In this document: positions 1 to 8,358 of the stretch, in pieces
Layout: the number at the start of each line of letters is the position of its first letter
Numbering within the stretch: the first letter of the stretch is position 1
Assembly (NCBI GenBank): GCA_022565355.1
Contig: JAIUMU010000005.1
Coordinates: 62,001-126,000 of the forward strand
Direction of reading: 5' to 3'
DNA length: 64,000 bases
Origin: Idiomarina sp.
Lineage (GTDB): Bacteria > Pseudomonadota > Gammaproteobacteria > Enterobacterales > Alteromonadaceae
Notes under the pieces: generated by a model
The model's database searches: none
What the model saw: only the letters and a program-made list of their open reading frames with translations
What the model was told of the DNA's origin: nothing
Made by a program: the position numbers and the translations under genes

Positions 1-221
1 TGCTCATTCGCGGTAAAACTGCCTGCTACCGCATCAAAACTAGAGTGGGTGTCATTTATATGCGCTATTTTTAGTGTGAACGCTGGTGTTTCCGGCGTGT
101 ATTCAACCTGTTGCGCATCGCTGCAACCTGCCAGAACAAGTGCCAACGCAGTGGCCGCAACCACCATAAAGGGAGTGCGCGGTGCTGTTGATAACGGCTT
201 TAAAAAGGATAGTGGTTTCAT
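1..221 (-). CDS. 5'-nucleotidase / UshA-like metallophosphatase lipoprotein (3' part outside window)
   Basis: Reading the minus strand from the ATG at 221 gives an open frame to the window edge, 73 codons, with no stop. The N-terminus is a lipoprotein signal with lipobox LAGC (Cys33), so the protein is probably anchored in the outer or inner membrane facing the periplasm. Residues after it read LKIAHINDTHSSFDAV, the first metal-binding block (NDTH) of the calcineurin-like 5'-nucleotidase family that releases phosphate from nucleotides. The ORF track lists only a forward shadow here. It is divergent from the MFS gene at 377. The 5'-nucleotidase C-terminal domain expected of the family lies outside, so the exact substrate cannot be judged. 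Confidence 0.8.
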   Translation of the reverse strand, partial: MKPLSFLKPLSTAPRTPFMVVAATALALVLAGCSDAQQVEYTPETPAFTLKIAHINDTHSSFDAVAGSFTANE

Positions 222-376
222 AAACATCTCGTATTACAAGGATAGCGAAAGTGTAGCGAATAATAGCTCAGAAATCATTTATACCGGGCGTATACCGCTG
301 CCAAGTTGCGAAGCATAGATTGTTGATACACAATCGGGCAAAATAACTACTTAGAAAATAACAACCAGAGATCATC

Positions 377-1744
377 ATGCCGCAACCTACTTCTGCGCCT
401 CTTGCTGGAAGCGTACCTGCCGAATTACCGCCGCCATCGCCTATTCATCGCTGGCTAATTCTGCTCTTCGTAAGCCTAGCCATGTTTGGCAATTATTATG
501 TTTACGATTCCATGTGGCCGGTAATTGATTTAATGCGTTCGCAGCTCGATTTTAGTTACGAGCAAATTGGTTACCTTTCCTCTGTGTACAACGCTGCCGC
601 AATTATGGTGTTGCTCGTAGGCGGCTACGTTATCGATCGCTGGGGCACTAAAAAAGCCATTACCGTTTTTGCACTTATTTGCCTATTTGCCGCTTTTCTT
701 ACCGCGGTATCTAGCCGCTATGAGGTAATTCTTGCCGGCCGTTTCTTGTTAGGTATTGGTGCTGAACCACTCATTGTTGCCGCCATAACAGTGTTATCAA
801 AATGGTTCAAAGGCAAAGAGCTCAGTTTTGCATTTGGCGTAAACTTATCCATTTCACGGCTTGGTTCTGCATCCGCAGATTGGTCTACATCATTTGCTAG
901 CCCGTTGTATGCAAACTGGCAAGATCCGCTCTGGTTGGCCACTGCAGTAGCCGGCATTTCTGTAACCGCAGCCATTTTATATTGGATTATGGAACGCCGA
1001 GCTGAGGGCCGTTTTCAAATCGGCAATGCGCAAGCGGCAGAGAAAATCGATTTCCGCAGCCTGTACAAATTTAGTGCTTCATATTGGTACATCGTGGCAC
1101 TTTGCGTGGTGTTCTACGCGGCAATTTTCCCATTCCGCACCTTTGCCATTGATTACTTTCAACAAGCCCATGGCATTACTCGCGAGGCCGCAGGCCTATT
1201 AAGTAGTTTATTGCCTGTGGCGGCAATTATTCTTACGCCGTTATTCGGGTTGTGGGTAGATAAAGTGGGCCGCCGCTCGCTATTTATGGCCGCAGGAACC
1301 TTGGTAATGGTGCCACTTTTCTTAGCTGTAACCTATTTGCCCGCGGGGCCCGATATCAATCTAGTAATTCCATTCATTGGCAGCGCGCCGGTACCACTTA
1401 CCCTATTCGTGGTGATATTTCTGCTCGGTGCTGTGTTCTCACTCATTCCAGCAGTAATGTGGCCATCGGTAGCCTATATCGTGGAAGAACGCCGGTTGGG
1501 TTCTGCATTCGCACTCATGACCCTATGCCAACAAATTGGCTGGATGGTGGTACCACCTATTGTTGGATTATTGAACGATATTAACAATGCGGGGCCAGAA
1601 AATACCGCCGGTTATGCGCCAAGCATGTGGTTTTATACGGGATTAGCAACTACAGGCTTATTCTTTGCCTTCAAGCTATGGCGCAATGAAACTGGGCCAA
1701 ACGCCCACGGGCTAGAGAGAATTACTACAAAAACGGGTGTATAA
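377..1744 (+). CDS. MFS transporter
   Basis: A 455-aa protein with about 12 hydrophobic segments and a short Pro-rich N-terminus. The loop between TM2 and TM3 carries the MFS motif A-like stretch GGYVIDRWGTKKA (about residues 76-88), and a second copy, GLWVDKVGRRS, sits in the C-terminal half, which is the usual two-fold repeat of the family. The overall pattern resembles the MFSD1-like group, but the substrate cannot be read from the sequence. The start at 377 has no strong Shine-Dalgarno. It is divergent from the 5'-nucleotidase-like gene, and no terminator is evident before the bfd promoter region. Confidence 0.85.
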   Translation: MPQPTSAPLAGSVPAELPPPSPIHRWLILLFVSLAMFGNYYVYDSMWPVIDLMRSQLDFSYEQIGYLSSVYNAAAIMVLLVGGYVIDRWGTKKAITVFALICLFAAFLTAVSSRYEVILAGRFLLGIGAEPLIVAAITVLSKWFKGKELSFAFGVNLSISRLGSASADWSTSFASPLYANWQDPLWLATAVAGISVTAAILYWIMERRAEGRFQIGNAQAAEKIDFRSLYKFSASYWYIVALCVVFYAAIFPFRTFAIDYFQQAHGITREAAGLLSSLLPVAAIILTPLFGLWVDKVGRRSLFMAAGTLVMVPLFLAVTYLPAGPDINLVIPFIGSAPVPLTLFVVIFLLGAVFSLIPAVMWPSVAYIVEERRLGSAFALMTLCQQIGWMVVPPIVGLLNDINNAGPENTAGYAPSMWFYTGLATTGLFFAFKLWRNETGPNAHGLERITTKTGV

Positions 1745-1773
1745 CCGAGTTCTCACACCTGCATCTAAATGCT

Positions 1774-1792
1774 ATTGATAACGGTTCTCATT
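1774..1792 (+). promoter_or_regulatory. Probable Fur box upstream of bfd
   Basis: The sequence ATTGATAACGGTTCTCATT matches the gammaproteobacterial Fur pattern (AATGATAATNATTCTCATT) at most positions. It lies about 43 bp before the bfd ATG. Iron-responsive control of bfd and bacterioferritin genes is known in related bacteria; its use here is an inference. Confidence 0.6.
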
Positions 1793-1835
1793 TGTGTTTT
1801 AATAAAACCCTATTCAATAGCATTTCTGGTGATTT

Positions 1836-2042
1836 ATGTACGTGTGTTTATGCAAAAGCGTTACAGACAAGCAAATTTCGCAAGCTGTTGCGAATGGCGC
1901 AAGTTCTGTGCGTGATTTGCGCCAGCAATTTGGCCTCGGTAGCCAATGTGGCAAATGCACCTGCTGCGCTCGTGATGTGCTAGACGATGCACTGCACCAG
2001 CAAGCCCAGCCCGCTGCGTTGGGTTATTTTACACCTGCCTAA
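1836..2042 (+). CDS. bfd: Bacterioferritin-associated ferredoxin
   Basis: A 68-aa protein of typical Bfd size. Cys4 and Cys6 (MYVCLC) with Cys38 and Cys41 (QCGKC) form the BFD-like [2Fe-2S] site; two extra cysteines, 43 and 44, follow directly. Bfd reduces the heme of bacterioferritin so that stored ferric iron can leave as ferrous iron. It heads a three-gene run with two bacterioferritin genes (gaps 48 and 9 nt) and sits behind a probable Fur box, as expected of a gene switched on in iron shortage. The 1792 ORF is a shadow in another frame. Confidence 0.93.
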   Translation: MYVCLCKSVTDKQISQAVANGASSVRDLRQQFGLGSQCGKCTCCARDVLDDALHQQAQPAALGYFTPA

Positions 2043-2090
2043 ATATCATCTAATCTAAAGGCTCCGAAGTAATCCCAAAGGAGCTCAACC

Positions 2091-2555
2091 ATGCGTGGCA
2101 ACGTAACGGTACTTACCGCATTAAATAAAGTGTTAACGCGCAAGCTCACTGCCGTAAACCAATTCTTTTTGCATGCTCGAATGTATAAAAACTGGGGCTT
2201 TGCACAGCTCAACCAGCATATTTACAAAGCATCTATTGCGGAAATGAAGTACGCCGATGAAGTAATCGAACGCATACTATTACTCGATGGCTTACCGAAT
2301 CTGCAAGAGCTTGGGAAACTGTATATTGGCGAAACGCCACATGAAATGCTGAAGCTTGATGATAAGTTGGTTAGTGAGGATATCCGCCATATCCGCGATG
2401 CCATTAGTGTGTGTGAAGAAGAACAGGATTTTGTGAGCCGAAAAATGCTGAGCGAAATACTTGCCAAACAGGAAGACCACCAAGATTGGCTGGATACCCA
2501 ATGCAGCATTATCGATACCATTGGTGAAGAAAACTACTTGCAACAACAACTTTAG
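2091..2555 (+). CDS. bfr: Bacterioferritin, heme-binding subunit with degenerate ferroxidase site
   Basis: A 154-aa ferritin-like four-helix subunit, full length, about colinear with E. coli Bfr. The heme-ligand methionine is kept (Met52 in AEMKYAD). By counting against E. coli Bfr, several di-iron ligands are changed: Glu18 to Lys, Glu47 to Ala, His54 to Tyr, Glu94 to Val and Glu127 to Gln, while Glu51 and His130 remain. So it probably holds heme at subunit interfaces but cannot oxidise iron by itself. The next gene has the opposite pattern. A clear AAGGAG site precedes the start. It probably assembles with the next product into a mixed 24-mer. Confidence 0.9.
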   Translation: MRGNVTVLTALNKVLTRKLTAVNQFFLHARMYKNWGFAQLNQHIYKASIAEMKYADEVIERILLLDGLPNLQELGKLYIGETPHEMLKLDDKLVSEDIRHIRDAISVCEEEQDFVSRKMLSEILAKQEDHQDWLDTQCSIIDTIGEENYLQQQL

Positions 2556-2564
2556 GAGGCTGAT

Positions 2565-3023
2565 ATGAGCGAAGTAATCAAAGCGCTGAATGGGTTGTTG
2601 TCGTGGGAGTTAACCTCGATTGATCAATATACATCCCATTCTGAGCAATATGCAGATTGGGGCTTTCAAAAGCTGTATGAGCGCATAAACCACGAAGCAG
2701 AAGATGAGCGTGGCCATGCGAAATTGCTAATTGAGCGCATTCTGTTTCTCGGTGGCCGGCCAGATTTGGAAAGCCGGCACGCATTGCCTGATGCCGATAC
2801 CGTGCCAGAAATGCTTGCCGCAGATCTTCAGCTAGAGCGCGAAAATGCAGCCGCATTGCGAAAGGCCATTCAGTTATGTGAACAGCAACGTGATTTCGTG
2901 AGCCGCAATGTTCTGGTGGGTATTTTACAAGATACTGAAGAAGACCATGCCTACTGGCTTGAGCAACAGCTTGGCCTCATTCATCGGCTTAGCTTAGAGC
3001 GTTACCTGCAGGCAATGATGTAA
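2565..3023 (+). CDS. bfr: Bacterioferritin, ferroxidase subunit lacking the heme Met
   Basis: A 152-aa bacterioferritin. The di-iron ligands appear complete: Glu15, Glu44, Glu48, His51, Glu91, Glu125 and His128, equivalent to E. coli 18, 47, 51, 54, 94, 127 and 130. The heme methionine is replaced by Arg49 (EDERGHA instead of DEMKHA). The AGGAGG site before the ATG overlaps the end of the upstream bfr, so the two are tightly coupled. Two-subunit bacterioferritins with divided roles are known, for example in Neisseria and Magnetospirillum. Here the division appears unusually clean. Confidence 0.92.
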   Translation: MSEVIKALNGLLSWELTSIDQYTSHSEQYADWGFQKLYERINHEAEDERGHAKLLIERILFLGGRPDLESRHALPDADTVPEMLAADLQLERENAAALRKAIQLCEQQRDFVSRNVLVGILQDTEEDHAYWLEQQLGLIHRLSLERYLQAMM

Positions 3024-3030
3024 TACTTAC

Positions 3031-3053
3031 TTGCCTATTAACAGGCAATTTTA
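3031..3053 (+). terminator. Weak hairpin terminator after the bfr operon
   Basis: TTGCCT and AGGCAA form a 6-bp stem with a 6-nt loop, followed by TTTTA, 8 nt after the second bfr stop. It lies across the 3' end of the convergent oxygenase gene. Confidence 0.45.
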
Positions 3054-4030
3054 TGTGCGCACGCAACATCTGGATGCGAGCGCACGCGCCCTTTCAATAC
3101 ATTTTCCCCAACCTGATAGAACAGCGGATTATTCGCATCGCTAGTAGGCCCGAGTGCCTGCGCTTTCAGCTGCGGTGGTAAGTTTAACAGCGGTACTTCG
3201 CTCGCCAATGCCGCTGCCATAAAGAATGCCACGGAATAACGATCGGTACCTGCTTGCGGGCTTACTACTCGATGTTCGGTAGCGCGCAAATAGCCATCCG
3301 ATGCTAACTCAAGCAACTCGCCAATATTCACTACAAAGGCACCTTCAATAGGCGGTACATCTACCCACTGCTGGTTTTTGTATACTTGCAAGCCAGAATG
3401 TTGATCTGGGCTTACAATCGTAAGGTAACCAGGGTCTTTGTGCGCACCTACCCCTTGGCGGCTATTTCCCATTACACCCGGATAGCGAATTAGCTTCATG
3501 TGGGTATAGGGCTGCTGCATGGTTTCACCAAACACATCCTCGGGCTGCTGCATTACTTCAGCAAAGGCACCCAGTAGTGCTGTGCTTATTTGAGTGAGTT
3601 GCTGTTGATAGCTTAGTAATCCCATGCGCAGCTCTGGAAGCGCTGCAGGCCATTGGTTCGGCCCCCATAAATGCCACCATTTCGGTTCATTATCAGCCAC
3701 CACAACGGCCGGCTCTTCGCGCATAATATCGAACTGCTCACGCATATCATGCTTGCCTGCAGTAAGCTCACTACCGAGCTTGGTATAACCGCGAAAGTGC
3801 GGCGAGTTAAGCATTGCTACCGTTTCTTTTTGCGCTTGCGGCAGAGCAAAGAATTGCTTACTTAAATGCAATACACGCTGGTGCTCCGTATCTAAACCGT
3901 GCCCTTTAATATAGAAAAAGCCAACCGTACGTGCCGCATCCGCAAGGGAGCGCAAAAACTCCTGCCGCGCATCACCGCCGGCGAACAATAGCTGCATATC
4001 AAGAACTGGAAGTACTGGGCTGCTTTGCAT
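3038..4030 (-). CDS. 2OG-Fe(II) oxygenase, isopenicillin N synthase-like
   Basis: A 330-aa non-heme iron oxygenase. An N-terminal DIOX_N-like half (residues 1-120, with VGFFYIKGHGL) is followed by the jelly-roll oxygenase domain. The Fe ligands are visible as His197 and Asp199 (GAHKDPGYLTI) and His253 (ATEHRVV); Arg264 (DRYSVAFF) is positioned to bind the 2-oxoglutarate carboxylate. The family includes oxidases, hydroxylases and ring-forming enzymes, so the substrate is unknown. The gene is convergent with the bfr operon, with 14 nt between the stops. The proximity to iron storage is suggestive but not evidence of joint function. Confidence 0.85.
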   Translation of the reverse strand: MQSSPVLPVLDMQLLFAGGDARQEFLRSLADAARTVGFFYIKGHGLDTEHQRVLHLSKQFFALPQAQKETVAMLNSPHFRGYTKLGSELTAGKHDMREQFDIMREEPAVVVADNEPKWWHLWGPNQWPAALPELRMGLLSYQQQLTQISTALLGAFAEVMQQPEDVFGETMQQPYTHMKLIRYPGVMGNSRQGVGAHKDPGYLTIVSPDQHSGLQVYKNQQWVDVPPIEGAFVVNIGELLELASDGYLRATEHRVVSPQAGTDRYSVAFFMAAALASEVPLLNLPPQLKAQALGPTSDANNPLFYQVGENVLKGRVRSHPDVACAHKIAC

Positions 4031-4215
4031 GGAAACTCGACACTCTTTATAAATAGAGCGTTGAGTATAGAGTGTTGCAGCGCTCCCTCTAAAAACCGAA
4101 TTGATATTTGATATGTAGAATTTGCATATACCCCTCGTTAAGCCTACATAAGTGATGATTTTTGAAGCTGGGATGATATAGTGAAAAGCATAAGTAATAA
4201 TAAAAAGGAATATCT

Positions 4216-6174
4216 ATGAGCAAGGTTGTAATTTCCTTATTCGTAACCTCGTTTATGGCCCCCCTATTCTTTTTAGGTGCTGCAAACGCAGAGCCGGAAA
4301 ACGAACTACGTGAGCAAACCAGTGTTGTTGAAGAAAACAACGCGGCAACTGCAGTGGCAGAAATAGATATTGCCCTTGAAGAACAGCTTGAAGCTACTTT
4401 GGGAATGGGCTTTGTGCCTCATGATCTAGAAACATTTCAACGTATTTTAAGCCAAGCGGATAGCACTACCCCAATTGAAACTTGGGTACGCATACACGGT
4501 TATGAAGTGCTTCGTTTGGTGATCAATGAAAATGATCTCGAGGGCGCTTTAAAGCTTGCCGAATCAGTGCGTGAGCGCGCAGAAGCAAGCAATAACGCGA
4601 ATGCGATTACCGAAATTAATACCATTATTGGTGAAGCTTATATTCAACGCGATCGTAACGATGAGGCTCGCCTGCTTGTGCCCGCGGTTAAACAAAAATT
4701 AGCCCAAGTAACAAACCCGCGTATTCAATATCATGCGCACCACCTAATTGCGCGTACCTTAATGCGCTTTGGCGAGTTTGCCGAAGCGTTAGAATATATG
4801 CTGCAAGCTCACGCCGTTATCTCCAGTACCAACGATGCAAATACCCAGCGCAGGCGGCAATTTTTGAATTTGCATATTGCCCGTTTGCAATCTAACTTGG
4901 GCAATTATCGGGCTTCGATTGATACCGCGAATGCCACAATCGATGATTCCATCCGGCATGGCCTCACCGATCGGTTGCCGGAGATTTACCTGATTCGGGC
5001 ATACGCAAAACAATACCTGCACGGCCCCTCAGAAGCACAAGTGGCCGCATTTTTAGAAGCAGCAGAAAGCGCCAAGCAAGTGGGTGATGACAGAGTAGAA
5101 ATGCTGGCCTATAACAATGCCGGAGCAACTGAGTTGCTCATGGATAACTACGCCAATGCACAGGGTTACCTTGAGCAAGGAATAGCCGTAGCCAAGCGCA
5201 TTGGTAATGTGAATGAACGCTCCGTAACCGAGTTTAATCTTGGCTATATTAAAGTGTTGCAAGGCAATTATCAGGAAGGCTTAGCGGAAATGGAAACCGC
5301 AGCAGAAGTATTTAAAAGCTTCGCATTACCACGAGAGGTATCCATTATTCTTTCACATTTGGCGAATGCTTATGAACTGGCTGGCGAATATCAATTGCAG
5401 GCCGCTACCTTGAAAGAAAAAACCGATATCCAAGAGGAATTATTTCAAACCGAGCGCGATAATGTAATTAGCGAGCTGCAAGTACGCTATGAAGCAGAAG
5501 AAAAATCATTACAAATCCAAATTCTTGAACAACAAACTGAATTGCAGCAACAGCAGTTGGCAAGCCAACAACGCCAGCAGTTCTTTACAGTTTTAACTGC
5601 CTTTTTATTACTCGTTATTATTATTCTTACCGGCTTAGCCTATCGCCACTCCAACAGAATTAACACGTTACTAAATAAGGCCAATCGTAAACTACACATT
5701 CAATCATTCCATGATCCTTTAACGGGTTTGTATAATCGGCGTGCCATTCATGATTTTTTCCTTGCGGATCGTCGTGAAGCGAATCATAGCCATGGAATTT
5801 ATTTAATCGATATTGATTACTTTAAACGTATTAATGATGAACATGGCCATGATGTTGGTGACGCCGTATTGGTAGAACTGGGGAACCGCCTCAACAGCTG
5901 CTTGCGCGAAAATGATTTGGTAATTCGCTGGGGTGGTGAAGAGTTTTTGCTCGTGATTAAGGGCATTCAAGCAGAGCAACTCGCGGAGTTTGCAACTAAA
6001 ATCACTCACGAAATTACCAAACAACCGATTGCTGGAGTGGCAATATCTGTGAGTGGTGGTGGCACATTATATACCCACAGCGATGCCAGCAATTGGGAAG
6101 CAACCTTAAAACAGGTAGATCAATTACTGTACCAAAGCAAAGACACTGGCCGTGGCGAAATTGCTGTAGCGTAA
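4216..6174 (+). CDS. Periplasmic TPR sensor with C-terminal GGDEF diguanylate cyclase
   Basis: A 652-aa protein. Signal peptide (residues 1-25, ending GAANA), a long helical region of TPR-like repeats (about 60-400), a Gln/Glu-rich coiled coil (about 405-455), one TM segment (457-476), then a cytoplasmic GGDEF domain (about 490-650). The active site is GGEEF (573-577) with WGG context, and the inhibitory I-site RxxD is present as REND (564-567), so it should make c-di-GMP and be product-inhibited. The TPR part probably senses a periplasmic partner or ligand. RBS AAGGAA precedes the start. Confidence 0.88.
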   Translation: MSKVVISLFVTSFMAPLFFLGAANAEPENELREQTSVVEENNAATAVAEIDIALEEQLEATLGMGFVPHDLETFQRILSQADSTTPIETWVRIHGYEVLRLVINENDLEGALKLAESVRERAEASNNANAITEINTIIGEAYIQRDRNDEARLLVPAVKQKLAQVTNPRIQYHAHHLIARTLMRFGEFAEALEYMLQAHAVISSTNDANTQRRRQFLNLHIARLQSNLGNYRASIDTANATIDDSIRHGLTDRLPEIYLIRAYAKQYLHGPSEAQVAAFLEAAESAKQVGDDRVEMLAYNNAGATELLMDNYANAQGYLEQGIAVAKRIGNVNERSVTEFNLGYIKVLQGNYQEGLAEMETAAEVFKSFALPREVSIILSHLANAYELAGEYQLQAATLKEKTDIQEELFQTERDNVISELQVRYEAEEKSLQIQILEQQTELQQQQLASQQRQQFFTVLTAFLLLVIIILTGLAYRHSNRINTLLNKANRKLHIQSFHDPLTGLYNRRAIHDFFLADRREANHSHGIYLIDIDYFKRINDEHGHDVGDAVLVELGNRLNSCLRENDLVIRWGGEEFLLVIKGIQAEQLAEFATKITHEITKQPIAGVAISVSGGGTLYTHSDASNWEATLKQVDQLLYQSKDTGRGEIAVA

Positions 6175-6205
6175 ACTCATAAAAACGCGTTCTCCAGGAG
6201 GCGAT

Positions 6206-7099
6206 GTGCCAATTAATAGTACCTATGGCTTGATTATTATTCTGCTTGGTTTGCTGGTAATTACAGCTTGCTCACCTACTCGCGCCTTAAATGCAGTGGT
6301 TCCTAGCAACAGCTATACCGTGCAGCAAGATGTTGCCTACTTACCTGGACTGGGTCACCCAAGGCAAACGATGGATATCTATATCCCCGAGCAAACACCG
6401 CACAAGCAGAACATCGTGGTATTTCTGTACGGTGGTGGTTGGGATGATGGCGATAAGGCTGATTTTGAGTTTATTGGCCAAGCCTTTGCGCGCTTGGGCT
6501 ACGTTACGGTGATCCCCAACTATCGTTTGTTTCCAGAAGTTGAATTTCCAGCATTTATCGAAGATGCCGCCGCCGCAGTGCAGGCCATACCAAATCACGT
6601 ACCCAGCGCCTGTAATGCATTATCGGAAAATGAACGCGGGTTAATTTTAGTAGGGCACTCAGCAGGTGCTCATTCCGCCGCTATGTTGGTTGCGGAGCCG
6701 AGTTTTCTTAATGATTCATTGCCTATTGCGGCATTTATCGGTTTATCCGGCCCGTATGATTTGCCACTCGATCACGAACGCGTGGGCGAGAAATTTAGCC
6801 AAGTGCAAGGTAATGAAGCGAACCCTGTGGCGCTAATCGCAGAGCGTAAGCCACGCCACCTTCCTCCCGCTCTGCTTCTGCATGGTGAGGCCGATACCAT
6901 CGCCAAACCCGCACACAGTGAGAGCTTCGCTACAGAGCTAAAAGCCCTAGGCGTACCAACAACCTTCAAACTGTATCCAAGCCGCCGCCATGTGGCTTTG
7001 GTTGCCAGCTTGGCCAGCCCACTGCGCTTCTGGACCCCAGCCTATGAAGATATCCAAATGTTCTTAACCGAGCAGCACTTGGATAGCGATTGCGATTAG
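6206..7099 (+). CDS. Alpha/beta hydrolase lipoprotein (esterase/lipase-like)
   Basis: A 297-aa protein starting at GTG, chosen because CCAGGAGG lies just upstream; the ATG two bases earlier is in another frame. Lipobox ITAC gives Cys22. The fold is the carboxylesterase type: oxyanion strand LYGGGW (about 75-79), nucleophile elbow GHSAG (Ser152), Asp230 in HGEAD and His262 in SRRHVA complete a plausible triad. It resembles COG0657-type esterases. The substrate is unknown. It follows the TPR-GGDEF gene by 31 nt and may be cotranscribed. Confidence 0.82.
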   Translation: MPINSTYGLIIILLGLLVITACSPTRALNAVVPSNSYTVQQDVAYLPGLGHPRQTMDIYIPEQTPHKQNIVVFLYGGGWDDGDKADFEFIGQAFARLGYVTVIPNYRLFPEVEFPAFIEDAAAAVQAIPNHVPSACNALSENERGLILVGHSAGAHSAAMLVAEPSFLNDSLPIAAFIGLSGPYDLPLDHERVGEKFSQVQGNEANPVALIAERKPRHLPPALLLHGEADTIAKPAHSESFATELKALGVPTTFKLYPSRRHVALVASLASPLRFWTPAYEDIQMFLTEQHLDSDCD

Positions 7100-7143
7100 G
7101 TGTATTCTGAACTTCACTTTAATTCCTTGGTGAGGAACACCTT

Positions 7144-7587
7144 ATGTTGAATTACTTTGTAAAAGTTTGGCTGAGCGCAGTACTACTAGCTGCGGCAGCC
7201 AATGTATATGCTGGCGAAGATGAAATTATCGTTGCCATAGATCATTTCTTGTATGGTGCCAGTGTGAACGATGCCACTATTCATGATCAGTTTTGGGCAG
7301 AAGAATTAATTTATACCAGCTCTAGCGGCAGCCGCTTTGGTAAAGCCGAGCTAATGGCGGGAATGGAAGGCACAACGCCTACCCCGGAAGAGCATGTAAC
7401 CACCTGGTTTACCGCATCAGATCCGCATATCAACTACGTTGATGGTGTGGCCATTGCCAATTTTATACTGGTAGCAGCGAACTCTGCAGGTGAAGTACAA
7501 AACCGCTATTACAACACAGGAATCTTTGTATTTCGGGATATGCGCTGGCAAGCAATTAACTGGAATGCCACGGTAATTCCAGAGTAA
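7144..7587 (+). CDS. Secreted SnoaL/DUF4440-like (NTF2 fold) protein
   Basis: A 147-aa protein with a signal peptide (residues 1-23, ending NVYA). The remainder has the pattern of small NTF2-like proteins: an N-terminal helix (IIVAIDHFLYGASVND), a mid segment with the Trp and ELIYTSSSG strand, and C-terminal strands ending DMRWQAINWNATVI. Such proteins are often of unknown role or act as ketosteroid isomerase-like folds; no catalytic residues are obvious. TGAGGAA precedes the ATG. It lies 44 nt after the hydrolase. Confidence 0.65.
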   Translation: MLNYFVKVWLSAVLLAAAANVYAGEDEIIVAIDHFLYGASVNDATIHDQFWAEELIYTSSSGSRFGKAELMAGMEGTTPTPEEHVTTWFTASDPHINYVDGVAIANFILVAANSAGEVQNRYYNTGIFVFRDMRWQAINWNATVIPE

Positions 7588-7722
7588 AGTGAACTCCGCA
7601 AGGTAAAGAAACAGTTAATTGTAATCCAAGTGCCTGTACAAGGCGTAACCTCCTAAGTAACAAACAACGGCATGGTGCAGTTTGAATTCCATTGCCAACT
7701 AATTTCACTTAGGAGAATTGCA

Positions 7723-8259
7723 ATGAAAAAATTAACAACCTTAGCCATCGCTATCGCAAGTACGTTCGCTTTATCTGGTGCGGCTCTGGCCGACCATCAT
7801 GGCGGCAATAAAGAACGTAGCGGCTACGGCCAAGAAGAAAAAGCTGGCACGATTACTGAAATCGCTGCAAGCAACGGTAATTTCAATACACTGGTTGCCG
7901 CATTAGGTGCAGCTGATTTAGTAGATACGCTTGGCGGAGAAGGCCCGTTCACTGTATTTGCCCCAACAGATGAGGCATTTGCAGCGTTACCTGAAGGCAC
8001 GGTAGAAAGCTTACTACAGCCAGAAAACCGCGATCAGTTGATTGCGATTCTTACTTATCACGTGGTTTCAGGCACAGTAATGAGCGGTGATATTGCAGAC
8101 CAACAGCTATACGCTGAAACATTACAAGGTAGTTCACTGAACGTAGATGCCACTGGCTATTCAGTGAAAATCAATAACGCCACCGTAACTACAGCAGATA
8201 TCAAAGCTGATAACGGCGTAATTCATGTAATTGATACGGTTTTAATTCCTAGCGAATAA
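7723..8259 (+). CDS. Secreted fasciclin (FAS1) domain protein
   Basis: The ATG at 7723 is preferred over the ORF-track start at 7672: AGGAGA sits 7 nt upstream and it begins a proper signal peptide (MKKLTTLAIA..., cleavage after ALA, residue 23). The 178-aa product then has a short His/Gly-rich linker and one FAS1 domain (about 45-177), with the FAS1 hallmarks GPFTVFAPTDEAF and the H2 block LTYHVVSG. FAS1 proteins act in adhesion or bind small ligands at the cell surface. It is probably monocistronic, with a strong terminator after it. Confidence 0.88.
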   Translation: MKKLTTLAIAIASTFALSGAALADHHGGNKERSGYGQEEKAGTITEIAASNGNFNTLVAALGAADLVDTLGGEGPFTVFAPTDEAFAALPEGTVESLLQPENRDQLIAILTYHVVSGTVMSGDIADQQLYAETLQGSSLNVDATGYSVKINNATVTTADIKADNGVIHVIDTVLIPSE

Positions 8260-8291
8260 TTTTTAAAAACCGCACCAATATCTGTATATGT

Positions 8292-8325
8292 AAGCCCCGC
8301 AATTTATTTTGCGGGGCTTGTTTGT
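8292..8325 (+). terminator. Rho-independent terminator after the FAS1 gene
   Basis: AAGCCCCGC and GCGGGGCTT form a perfect 9-bp stem around a 10-nt loop, followed by a T-rich run (GTTTGTTTT). It lies 33 nt beyond the FAS1 stop. Confidence 0.85.
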
Positions 8326-8358
8326 TTTCGTGTTATCGAAACTTAACGCTGCGGGTGG

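Noticed and set aside
49-318. 89-aa forward ORF
   Set aside because: It is the shadow of the minus-strand 5'-nucleotidase start, which has a proper lipoprotein signal and the NDTH motif.
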